This document shows, in pieces, positions 1-6,984 of a stretch of 8,607 nucleotides of DNA. The position numbers were made by a program, and so were the translations under genes. Position 1 is the first letter of the stretch, and the number at the start of each line of letters is the position of its first letter. A model generated the notes under the pieces. It ran no database searches. It was not told the origin of the DNA and saw only the letters and a list, made by a program, of their open reading frames with translations. The DNA is from JAAYDS01 sp012729155 (GTDB lineage: Bacteria; Chloroflexota; Anaerolineae; UBA1429): the NCBI GenBank assembly GCA_036774405.1, contig DAIPBO010000045.1:1-8607 (forward strand), given 5' to 3'.

Positions 1-7
1 CAGCCGT

Positions 8-2203
8 GTGTTGACGCTGCTGCAGGTGGCACTGGCGGCCGCCGGCACCCTGACCATCATCATCGGCGAGGCCACGGCCGCCTCGCTGCCGCAGGCGCTG
101 CTGGGCTTTGGGCTGATTGTGCTGGGGCTGCTGAGCTGGGCGGTGCAGGCGCGTGCGCCGCGCGTGGCGGCGGGCCTGCTGGCTTTCGGCCTGACGGGGC
201 TGGGTTGGGGCGCCGCTGCCCGCGTCGACCCGCGCCTGGGCCTGCTGCTGCTGACGCTGCCAGCGCCGCTGGTGCTGCTCACGCTGGGCAACCGCTGTGG
301 CCTGGCCGCGACTGTGGGCTGCACCGCCCTGGCCGTGGGCATGAGCCTCTCTACGCCGATGTTGGCCGGCGCCTGGCCCTTGCTGGCGCTGCTGGCCATC
401 TGGGCCCTCGCTGGCCTCACCTGGACGGCCTCAAATGCCGCCAGCGAGGCCGTACACTGGTGGTCGCACACCTATGCTCAGATGCGCGACCTGCTCGAAG
501 AGGCCCGCACCCAGCGCGTGTACCTGGTACAGACCCAGCAAGACCTCGTTCAGGCCAACCAGGAGCTCGCACGCGTCTCTGAGCGCCTCGCTTCGATGCG
601 CCGCGTGGCCGAAGACGCCCGCCGCGCCAAAGAGCAGTTTGTCGCCAACGTCAGCCACGAGCTGCGCACCCCCCTCAACATGATCGTTGGCTTTAGCGAC
701 ATGATCGCCCGCGCACCCCATATCTATGGCGCCGACCTGCCCGAGCAGCTCCTGGCCGATATCGAGGTCATCCTCAGCTCGAGCAAGCACCTCTCGAGCC
801 TGGTCGACGACGTGCTAGACCTCAGCCAGGTCGACAGTGGCCGCATGGCCCTCAGCAAAGAGTGGGCCGATCTGGCCGAGATCGCCCATGCCGCCGCCCT
901 GGCCGTCACGCCGCTGTTCGAGCACAAGGGCCTGCGGCTCGACGTGCGCCTGCCTGCCGATCTGCCGATGATCTACTGCGACCCGGTGCGCGTGCGCCAG
1001 GTGATGCTCAACCTGCTCAGCAACGCCGGCCGCTTTACCGAGCAGGGTGGCGCCACCATGACCATCGCCATCGAGGGGCGCGAGGTGCACGTCACCGTCG
1101 TCGATACGGGCCCCGGCATCGCCCCCGAGAGCCAGGCGCTGATTTTCGAGCCCTTTTCACAGGCCGATGGCTCCATTCGGCGGCGCTATGGCGGCTCGGG
1201 CCTGGGCCTGGCCATCAGCCATCGCTTTGTCGAGCTGCACAACGGCCGCATGTGGTTCGAATCGGCTCAGGGGCAGGGCAGCACCTTTCACTTTACGCTG
1301 CCCGTGGCCGAGCCAGCGCCGCTGGATGAGGCCGGCCCGCGCCGCTGGTTCGCCACCGACGCCGAGTATGCCCGCCAGCCGCGCCCCTTTAGGGCGCCAC
1401 GGCCCCTCGTTACGCCGCGCTTTGTGGTGGTAGAGCAGGGCGATACGCTGCAGCGGCTGCTCAGCCGCTATGAAGAGGGTGTCGAGATCGTGGCCGTGCG
1501 CACCCTCGAAGAGGCCATCGCCGAGATCGGCCGCCTGCCGGCGCACGCCCTCGTGCTCAACGACCGCCGCTTTGAGCATGCCTCGTTGCCCGCGCAAGAC
1601 CTCATGGCCCTGGCCTATGGCACGCCCGTGGTGGCCTGCTGGGTGCCCGGCCAAACCGAGGCAGCCGACCGGCTCGGCCTGGTGCGCTACCTGCTCAAGC
1701 CCGTCAGCCGCGAGGCGTTGCTGGCTGCCCTCGAGGCCCTGCCCAGGCCCGTGCGCACCGTGCTGGTGGTCGACGATGAGCCCGAGGCGCTGCAGCTCTT
1801 TGCGCGCATGCTCACCTCAGCCGAGCGGGGCTATCGCGTCTTGCGCGCCCCCGACGGCCGGCGCGCCCTGACCCTGTTGCGCCAACGCCGCCCCGACGCC
1901 ATGCTGCTCGACCTGGTGATGCCCGGTATGGACGGCTATAGCCTGCTGCGTGCCAAAAGTCTCGACGAGACCATCCGCCACATCCCCACCATCGCCATCT
2001 CAGCGCAAGACCCCTCTGCCGGCCCCATCGCCAGCGGGGCGCTCACCATCTCACGCAGCGGCGGCCTGCAGGTGCAAGACTTGCTCAGCGCGATCAGGTT
2101 GACGGCCCAGACGCTGGCCCCGCCCGATCGCCTCGACGTGGCCCCAGATCAGGCTCGCCCGGAGACAACTGATCCAGCGCCGCAAGAAACGCCTCGCGGG
2201 TAA
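8..2203 (+). CDS. Membrane-bound hybrid sensor histidine kinase with two C-terminal receiver domains
   Basis: This is a two-component sensor kinase that should autophosphorylate on His and pass phosphate to a receiver. Residues 1-142 form about six hydrophobic segments with short loops and no large external sensor domain. A coiled-coil stretch (about 155-208) leads to the dimerisation/phosphoacceptor H-box FVANVSHELRTPLN with His217. The ATPase domain shows the N-box (NLLSNA, Asn339), G1 (DTGPG, 366-370), F-box (FEPF, 380-383) and G2 (GGSGLGLA, 395-402), so the kinase core looks intact. Residues 471-580 are a degenerate receiver with Asn518 at the phosphoacceptor position. Residues 583-702 are a second receiver with Asp589/Asp590 and Asp635, but TISRSGG replaces the usual Lys. 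The GTG at 8 is only the first possible start: the frame is open to the window edge and no ribosome-binding site is visible, so the true start may lie upstream. The last 36 codons overlap the convergent gene. The signal sensed is unknown. Confidence 0.9.
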   Translation: MLTLLQVALAAAGTLTIIIGEATAASLPQALLGFGLIVLGLLSWAVQARAPRVAAGLLAFGLTGLGWGAAARVDPRLGLLLLTLPAPLVLLTLGNRCGLAATVGCTALAVGMSLSTPMLAGAWPLLALLAIWALAGLTWTASNAASEAVHWWSHTYAQMRDLLEEARTQRVYLVQTQQDLVQANQELARVSERLASMRRVAEDARRAKEQFVANVSHELRTPLNMIVGFSDMIARAPHIYGADLPEQLLADIEVILSSSKHLSSLVDDVLDLSQVDSGRMALSKEWADLAEIAHAAALAVTPLFEHKGLRLDVRLPADLPMIYCDPVRVRQVMLNLLSNAGRFTEQGGATMTIAIEGREVHVTVVDTGPGIAPESQALIFEPFSQADGSIRRRYGGSGLGLAISHRFVELHNGRMWFESAQGQGSTFHFTLPVAEPAPLDEAGPRRWFATDAEYARQPRPFRAPRPLVTPRFVVVEQGDTLQRLLSRYEEGVEIVAVRTLEEAIAEIGRLPAHALVLNDRRFEHASLPAQDLMALAYGTPVVACWVPGQTEAADRLGLVRYLLKPVSREALLAALEALPRPVRTVLVVDDEPEALQLFARMLTSAERGYRVLRAPDGRRALTLLRQRRPDAMLLDLVMPGMDGYSLLRAKSLDETIRHIPTIAISAQDPSAGPIASGALTISRSGGLQVQDLLSAIRLTAQTLAPPDRLDVAPDQARPETTDPAPQETPRG

Positions 2204-3386
2204 ACGGCTTGCGCAGATAGCCACTGGCCCCGAGCGAGAGCGCCAGCTCCTGCTCGTAGAGGATGGTGCAGATGATCACGGGGACGTGCTGTGTCAGCGG
2301 GTGCTGGCGAAGGCGGCCCAGAGCCTCCCAGCCGTCCATGTCGGGCATCATCACGTCGAGCACGATCAGCTTTGGCGCCACGTCGGGCGCCAGTGCCAGC
2401 GCCTCGGGCAACGTCTGGCAGCCCACCACGCGGTAGCGCGTGCCTGAGGCGTAGCGGCGCAGCAGGTCGAGCGTGGCAGGGTTGTCATCGATCACCAGCA
2501 CCGGCGCCTGAACCACCGCCGGCAGCCGCACCCGCGCGCCAAAGGCCGCGCCTGCCTCGTCGACCTCCACCTCGCCGCCACAGGCCTGCACCAGATCGCG
2601 CCACACCTGCAGGCCGCCGTTGTGCGGCGCCGCCGTCGGTGCGCCCTCAGGCGGTTGGCCAGGTGTGCAGCGCACCGCCAGCCAGGCCGTGGCCCCCTCG
2701 ACGCCGGCGCTCAAGCGCACCGTGCCCCCTGGAGCCCTGCGGATGGCCGCGCTCAACAGTCCGACCAGAATCTGCCGCAGCGCCACCTGATGTACGGCCA
2801 GCGGCGTCAGCCGGCCGGCCCCTGGCTCCAGACGCAATGTCACCCCGTGTTGCGCGGCCAGCGGCCTCACCAGCTGCCGCACACCCTGCAGAGCCAGTCC
2901 CAGGTCTACCCGCTGGGCGCCCTCGCTGGCGCCCAGCCAGGCCACCTCTTGATCGAGCGAGATGGTGGCGTCATAGCCTCCGCCGGTGCCTGGCACCTCG
3001 CGCTCGCGCAGTGGCAGGCGCGCTGCCAGCTCTTGCAGGGCGTCGTGCTCGATGCGCGACAGGTGCCGCACGCTCAGCCCCAGCTGATCGCTCACCTCAA
3101 CCTGCGTGGCGCGTTGTACATAGCGGTAGAGCAGCACCTCGTACACCCGCCACAACTGGGTGTCGGCCGGCGTATCAGAGCGCGGGCGCAGCTCTTGCAC
3201 CGCGGCGATCAGCGCTTGCCGCAGCGCCGCCGCGGCGTCGTCTGCATCGCTCAGCCCTAACGCCGCGATGAGCGGGCTCTGGCGCAGCGCCGACGGGTCA
3301 TACAGGTTGCGCAGAGCGCTGCGTAACAGCCCCGCCAACGGCTCGTTGGGCGTGTCCTGTCCGGTTGAGGTCATGGTCGTGTCCAT
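2094..3386 (-). CDS. Response regulator: HTH, degenerate HATPase-like domain and receiver
   Basis: The product has 430 residues. Residues 15-125 are helical and end in a sigma-70 region-4-like helix-turn-helix (QVEVSDQLGLSVRHLSRIEH, 95-114), suggesting DNA binding. Residues 160-290 resemble a histidine-kinase ATPase domain. There is no H-box, the N-box Asn is lost (LVGLLSAAIRR), G1 reads RCTPGQPP and the G2 glycines are mostly gone (NGGLQVWRDLV), so catalysis is unlikely. Residues 295-408 are a canonical receiver: Asp300/Asp301, phosphoacceptor Asp344 (VLDVMMPDMDG), Thr374 and Lys393 (LRKPF). I infer a regulator phosphorylated by a partner kinase, possibly the convergent one. The frame stays open upstream into the permease gene, but ATG 3386 (or ATG 3374) matches where domain-like sequence begins and lies about 28 nt after a predicted transcription start. 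Neither ATG has a clear Shine-Dalgarno. It is divergent from the sugar operon, hence a candidate controller; the target is unproven. Confidence 0.87.
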   Translation of the reverse strand: MDTTMTSTGQDTPNEPLAGLLRSALRNLYDPSALRQSPLIAALGLSDADDAAAALRQALIAAVQELRPRSDTPADTQLWRVYEVLLYRYVQRATQVEVSDQLGLSVRHLSRIEHDALQELAARLPLREREVPGTGGGYDATISLDQEVAWLGASEGAQRVDLGLALQGVRQLVRPLAAQHGVTLRLEPGAGRLTPLAVHQVALRQILVGLLSAAIRRAPGGTVRLSAGVEGATAWLAVRCTPGQPPEGAPTAAPHNGGLQVWRDLVQACGGEVEVDEAGAAFGARVRLPAVVQAPVLVIDDNPATLDLLRRYASGTRYRVVGCQTLPEALALAPDVAPKLIVLDVMMPDMDGWEALGRLRQHPLTQHVPVIICTILYEQELALSLGASGYLRKPFTREAFLAALDQLSPGEPDLGPRRGDRAGPASGPST

Positions 3387-3420
3387 CTTGTGGCGTGCAT
3401 GGCGTAGGCAACTGGTTACA

Positions 3421-3449
3421 ATCATAGTGTAGCGTGGCGCCGTAGCCAA
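3421..3449 (-). promoter_or_regulatory. Candidate sigma-70-type promoter for the minus-strand regulator
   Basis: On the minus strand, TTGGCT (3449-3444) and TATGAT (3426-3421) are separated by exactly 17 bp. They match the -35 and -10 consensus at four and five of six bases. Transcription would start near 3414, giving a leader of about 28 nt to ATG 3386. This region is AT-richer than its surroundings. A plus-strand -10-like TACAAT (3417-3422) overlaps it, but no good -35 accompanies that one. The consensus is assumed from well-studied bacteria. Confidence 0.4.
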
Positions 3450-3519
3450 CTTGCTGCTGGTCCATGCCTGTCGGCTGCCGAATCCGTGCCAACGAAGGGC
3501 ACCACCCAAAGGAGAAACG

Positions 3520-4443
3520 ATGGCGTTCACCCTATCACGACCGCGCAGCGCGCCGCTCACGCGCACCGACCGTCGCGAGATGACCGTCGGGCTGATCCTC
3601 GTGTCTCCCTGGCTGCTTGGCTTTATCCTGTGGACCGTCTACCCCCTGGCGGCCTCGATCTACTACTCTCTCACCCGCTACGACCTGTTGACGCCGCCCG
3701 TGTTCATCGGCCTGGGCAACTACCGCGAGGTATTCACGAGCGTCGACGTGGCCCTGGTGGCCAAGAACACCCTCTGGTGGGTGGCCCTCAGCGCGCCGCT
3801 GGGCGTGGTCTCGGCCTTTTTGATGGCCAGCCTGCTCAACACACGCATCATGGGGCGCTCGGTCTTTCGCGCCATCTTTTTCTTTCCATCCATCGTGCCC
3901 GCCGTGGTCACTGCCATGGTGTGGCAGTTCTTGCTCAATGCCCAGTATGGCGCTATCAACGCTACCCTGAGCGCCCTGGGCCTCTCGACCATCCCGTTTC
4001 TGTCGAGCCCTACCGTGGTCAAGCCCACGCTGGTGCTGATCCACATGTGGGCCCAGGGCAGCGCCATGGTCATCTTCTTGGCCACGCTGCAAGACGTGCC
4101 CAAGTCGCTCTATGACGCCGCCATGATCGATGGCGCCAACGCCTTTCGCCGCTTCTGGCACGTCACCGTGCCCATGTGCAGCCCGGTGGTGCTGTTCAAC
4201 CTGGTGATGGGCTTTATCGCCGGCTTTCAGTATTTCACCATGCCCTGGCTGCTCACGCAGGGCGGCCCCAACCGCGCCATCGAATTCTATGCCCTCTATC
4301 TCTACCGCAACGCCTTTTTGTTCTTGCGCATGGGCAAGGCCGCCGCGCTGGCGTGGCTGCTCTTTATCGTCGTCGTCACCTTTACCGTCATCCTGTTCAG
4401 AACCTCGGGCCGCTGGGTCTATTACAGCGGCGAGGCCGACTGA
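3520..4443 (+). CDS. CUT1 sugar ABC transporter permease, MalF/UgpA-like
   Basis: This is an inner-membrane permease subunit of a carbohydrate importer, which should pair with the next gene's product. The 307-residue protein has six predicted membrane segments (about 23-45, 84-106, 118-140, 168-190, 222-245 and 275-294). The cytoplasmic EAA loop that docks the ATPase is clear at 194-218 (YDAAMIDGANAFRRFWHVTV, 198-217). The N-terminal pattern SPWLLGFILWTVYPL followed by YYSLTRYD is typical of MalF/UgpA-type CUT1 permeases without the extra loop of enteric MalF. ATG 3520 was chosen because GGAG lies at 3511-3514 with a 5-nt spacer; in-frame upstream codons such as TTG 3451 lack such a site. It is the first gene of the plus-strand operon, 35 nt before the second permease. 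The substrate cannot be read from the sequence. Confidence 0.95.
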   Translation: MAFTLSRPRSAPLTRTDRREMTVGLILVSPWLLGFILWTVYPLAASIYYSLTRYDLLTPPVFIGLGNYREVFTSVDVALVAKNTLWWVALSAPLGVVSAFLMASLLNTRIMGRSVFRAIFFFPSIVPAVVTAMVWQFLLNAQYGAINATLSALGLSTIPFLSSPTVVKPTLVLIHMWAQGSAMVIFLATLQDVPKSLYDAAMIDGANAFRRFWHVTVPMCSPVVLFNLVMGFIAGFQYFTMPWLLTQGGPNRAIEFYALYLYRNAFLFLRMGKAAALAWLLFIVVVTFTVILFRTSGRWVYYSGEAD

Positions 4444-4478
4444 CAGCGCTATACCTCGAGAGGAGAGGAAGTCTAGCG

Positions 4479-5399
4479 ATGAATGCAACTGCCAAGGCGA
4501 GCATGGGCCTCAAGCGTCGCGCCTCTGACGACCGCTACTGGAGGCGGTTGGGCCCAGTGGGCTGGCTGTTTGAGGTCCTCAAGTACGCGCTGCTGCTGGT
4601 GCTGGCCGTCAGCTACATGCTGCCCTTTTACTGGATGTTCACCTCGGCGCTCAAAGACGACCCGCAGGTATTCACCGTGCCGCCCCGCTGGATACCCAGC
4701 CCGGCGCACTGGAACCATTTCTACGACGCCTGGGTCAGCCAGGATTTCAACCTCTACTTTGTCAACACGGTGGTCAAGTATGCCGTGCCCGTCACCATCG
4801 GCGCGGTGGTGTCTTGCGCCATCGTAGCGTACGGCTTTGCGCGGCCGCGCTGGCCCGGCCGCAACCTGCTTTTTGCCCTGTGCCTAGCCACCATGATGGT
4901 GCCCGGCCAGGTGACAATGGTGCCGCTCTTTATCACCTTCCGCAAGCTGGGGTGGGTGGGCACCTATCTGCCCCTGATCGTGCCGGCCTTTTTCGGCGAT
5001 GCCTACTTTATCTTTTTGCTGCGGCAGTTCTTTCGCACCATTCCGGCCGAGTTGTCTGACGCCGCACGCATCGATGGCGCCAGCGAGTGGGTCATCCTCA
5101 GCCGCATCATCTTGCCGCTGGCCAAGCCGGCCCTCACCGTGGTGGCCCTGTTCCGCTTTATGAACGCCTGGAACGACTATTTCGGGCCGCTGATCTATGT
5201 CAACAAAAAGGCCCAGTGGCCCATGGCGTTGGCCATCGAGAACATGCGCGGCCGCCTGTATGAGGTGGGCACCAAGCCGCTGCACTATCCCTACCTCATG
5301 GCCGTAAGCGCCATGGCTGCGCTGCCCATTCTGATCGCCTTCTTTTTCGCGCAGCGCACCTTTATCGAGGGCATCACCCTCACGGGCATCAAGGGGTAG
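4479..5399 (+). CDS. CUT1 sugar ABC transporter permease, MalG/UgpE-like
   Basis: This is the second permease subunit, expected to form a heterodimer with the preceding one. Its 306 residues carry a first membrane segment at about 35-57 (YMLPFYWMFTSALKD follows the usual MalG pattern), further segments near 97-119, 129-152, 165-182 and 213-233, and a last one at 272-291. The EAA loop is well conserved (ELSDAARIDGASEWVILSRI, 191-210, continuing ILPLAKPAL). The C-terminus QRTFIEGITLTGIKG is characteristic of the family. ATG 4479 is preceded by a purine-rich stretch, with AGGA at 4466-4469 and a 9-nt spacer. No ABC ATPase gene follows; such transporters commonly use a shared MsmK/UgpC-like ATPase encoded elsewhere, which is family knowledge and not seen here. 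Confidence 0.95.
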   Translation: MNATAKASMGLKRRASDDRYWRRLGPVGWLFEVLKYALLLVLAVSYMLPFYWMFTSALKDDPQVFTVPPRWIPSPAHWNHFYDAWVSQDFNLYFVNTVVKYAVPVTIGAVVSCAIVAYGFARPRWPGRNLLFALCLATMMVPGQVTMVPLFITFRKLGWVGTYLPLIVPAFFGDAYFIFLLRQFFRTIPAELSDAARIDGASEWVILSRIILPLAKPALTVVALFRFMNAWNDYFGPLIYVNKKAQWPMALAIENMRGRLYEVGTKPLHYPYLMAVSAMAALPILIAFFFAQRTFIEGITLTGIKG

Positions 5400-5452
5400 C
5401 CCCATGCCCTGCAACCCGCAACGCATACCGGTGCTGAAAGGAGGCAACCAGC

Positions 5453-5533
5453 ATGACCGTTGCCCGAGGCCCCTGCAGGGCCAGGGCCCGACAACGTAAC
5501 GCCTACTCACCCACAGATTCGTCGCTGAGCTAG
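5453..5533 (+). CDS. Possible 26-residue small protein or leader peptide
   Basis: A short frame begins with ATG 5453 and ends at TAG 5531. It is preceded by AAAGGAGG (5437-5444), an essentially perfect Shine-Dalgarno, with an 8-nt spacer. The peptide begins MTVARGPCRARARQRNAY, is strongly basic in its first half and ends in a Ser/Thr-rich tail. No membrane segment or known family is recognisable. Its stop lies 18 nt before the start of the binding-protein gene, so it could be a translated leader that couples translation into that gene. A GC-rich hairpin falls inside it. The ribosome-binding site is the only real support: the frame is too short for codon statistics, and it could be a relic of a former gene start. 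Confidence 0.3.
   Translation: MTVARGPCRARARQRNAYSPTDSSLS
5462..5487 (+). other. GC-rich intercistronic hairpin upstream of the binding-protein gene
   Basis: The RNA can fold GCCC (5462-5465) with GGGC (5484-5487), and GGCCC (5468-5472) with GGGCC (5478-5482). This gives nine G-C pairs around a 5-nt loop with a small internal bulge. GGCCC can also pair with the second GGGCC (5484-5488), so an alternative fold exists. No U-tract follows, which argues against an ordinary intrinsic terminator. It may mark an mRNA processing or stability boundary between the permease and binding-protein cistrons. Confidence 0.4.
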
Positions 5534-5551
5534 TATCGGGAGGAAGAGATC

Positions 5552-6964
5552 ATGTCTGTGCTCAACAAACTGTCCCGTCGCGCCTTTTTGGCCGCCACCG
5601 GCACGCTGGCCGCTGCCGGCGCCCTGGCCGCCTGTGCGCCCAAGGCCACGCCCGCGCCTGCCGCACCGGCTGAACAGCCGGCGGCCGAGCAGCCCAAGCC
5701 TGCCGAGCAGCCCGCTGCACCGGCCGGCGAGGGCGTCAACTTTTCGTACTGGGTGGGCTGGCCCAACCATGGCGACATCTTTGGTGGCTTTATGGAGACC
5801 GAAGAGTTCAAGACCATGCTGGGCAACAACACCATCGACTTTCAAGATGGCATCAAGTCCGATGTGCTCTTGAGCAACATCGCCGCTGGCACGCCGCCTT
5901 CTGCCTGGTGCGGCTCGACCTACGTGGCCATCATGGCGCGCGGCGTGGCCATGCCCATCAGCGATCTGGTCGAGACCAGCGAGCTGATCAACCCCGAGGA
6001 TTTCATCCCCTCGGCCTGGGAGCGCTGCTCGTACCAGGGTGTGCAGTATGGCGTGCCCGCCAACGAGTGCTTTCTCGAGTTCGGCCTCAACTATAACAGC
6101 AATCTGGTGGGCGAGGCCGGCCTCGACCCCGACAGCCCGCCAGCCACCTGGGACGAGCTGCTCGAGTGGCACCGCACCCTCACCAAGTTCGACGCCTCGG
6201 GCAACCTGCAGCAGATCGGCATCGACCCCTACGACGCCGTGGCCGGTGGTTTCAGCTTTTCCATCGGCTTTATGATGGGCGCTTCCTTTGGCGTCAAGGG
6301 CTTTGACAACGACACCCGCACCTTTAACCTCAACGCCCCCGAGATCGCCGAGGGCCTCGAAAAGCTGGGCGAGTTCGTCAAGATCATCGGCCCCGACAAC
6401 CTGGTGGGTATGCGCTCGGTCGAGGGGCAGGGCACCTGGGGCGGCGCCTACAGCGCCGGCGTCCAGGCCATGATCATCGAGGGCTACTGGCACCCCGGCG
6501 AGACCGCCAAGGACAAGCCCGAGGTGAGCGAGTTCAACCGCGCTTCGTGGCTGCCCGTGCCAGAGTCGCGCCGCGGCCAGCAGGTGCAGTGCGCCAGCGG
6601 CCACATGGTGGTGCTCTTCAAAGAGGGCGAGAACGCCGACGTGGCCTTTATGGTGCCCGAATACCTGCAGACCAAGGCCGCGCTAGACGTGCTGTTCAAC
6701 ACCAACGGCTGGCTGCCTTCGCGCCCCGGCTACCTCGAGACGGTCGATCCGTCGGTATACCCTGGGCTCGACTTTTACTTCCGTTCGTACGAAGAGGCGA
6801 ACGACTGGCACATCCCGCCCAAATGCGAGATCGAGTCGTTCGTCAGCACAAAGTATCAGGAGCTGCGCGAGAACGTCTTCCGCGGCAGCATGACGGGCGC
6901 CGAAGCCGCCGATGCGTGGCAAAAGGCCGCCGAAGAGGAATGGGTCAACGCTGGCTGGGCCTGA
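5552..6964 (+). CDS. Extracellular sugar-binding lipoprotein of the ABC importer
   Basis: This is a family 1 (MalE-like) solute-binding protein that should capture a carbohydrate outside the membrane and deliver it to the two permeases. The 470-residue precursor starts with a signal peptide containing a twin-arginine-like motif (SRRAFL, 8-13) and a lipobox LAAC with lipidated Cys28. A flexible Ala/Pro/Glu/Gln linker (about 29-58, with three AEQP units) tethers the binding domain. The binding domain has the usual class features: YGVPANE near 166-172, a PPATWDELLEW segment (196-206), NGWLPSRPGY (385-394) and a C-terminal helix rich in Ala and Glu ending EEEWVNAGWA. The mature protein has five further Cys (120, 159, 173, 347, 425), more than is usual for this class. 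The start is well fixed by GGAGG at 5539-5543 with an 8-nt spacer. It lies after the permeases rather than before them. The ligand cannot be deduced. Confidence 0.93.
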   Translation: MSVLNKLSRRAFLAATGTLAAAGALAACAPKATPAPAAPAEQPAAEQPKPAEQPAAPAGEGVNFSYWVGWPNHGDIFGGFMETEEFKTMLGNNTIDFQDGIKSDVLLSNIAAGTPPSAWCGSTYVAIMARGVAMPISDLVETSELINPEDFIPSAWERCSYQGVQYGVPANECFLEFGLNYNSNLVGEAGLDPDSPPATWDELLEWHRTLTKFDASGNLQQIGIDPYDAVAGGFSFSIGFMMGASFGVKGFDNDTRTFNLNAPEIAEGLEKLGEFVKIIGPDNLVGMRSVEGQGTWGGAYSAGVQAMIIEGYWHPGETAKDKPEVSEFNRASWLPVPESRRGQQVQCASGHMVVLFKEGENADVAFMVPEYLQTKAALDVLFNTNGWLPSRPGYLETVDPSVYPGLDFYFRSYEEANDWHIPPKCEIESFVSTKYQELRENVFRGSMTGAEAADAWQKAAEEEWVNAGWA

Positions 6965-6984
6965 TGCCCGGCCGCCACTGAATG

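Noticed and set aside
2291..3271. Long plus-strand reading frame of about 326 codons opposite the HTH/receiver gene
   Set aside because: The translation is low-complexity Arg/Pro/Ala with no domain. The minus strand encodes a clear receiver in the same stretch, so this is a GC-rich shadow.
3387..3566. N-terminal extension of the minus-strand regulator by up to 60 residues
   Set aside because: The extension would run through the predicted promoter and into the first permease gene, and it shows no domain-like sequence.
4176..4478. Upstream in-frame extension of the second permease by 101 codons
   Set aside because: It overlaps the end of the first permease in another frame and reads as non-membrane Arg/Leu-rich sequence. 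ATG 4479 has a purine-rich ribosome-binding site and begins a normal-length MalG-like protein.
3535..4488. Minus-strand reading frame of about 317 codons opposite the first permease
   Set aside because: It is full of His, Gln, Asp and Gly, as expected from the complement of a membrane protein. The plus-strand permease has a clear EAA loop and start site.
5404..5499. Second small frame (31 codons) starting 4 nt after the second permease stop
   Set aside because: Its possible ribosome-binding site (AAGGGG, 5391-5396) is weaker. It overlaps the better-supported small frame in another frame, and nothing in the peptide is recognisable.
5507..6604. Minus-strand reading frame of about 365 codons opposite the binding-protein gene
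   Set aside because: It is rich in Gly/Ala/His/Leu with no recognisable motif. The plus strand has a signal peptide, lipobox and ribosome-binding site.
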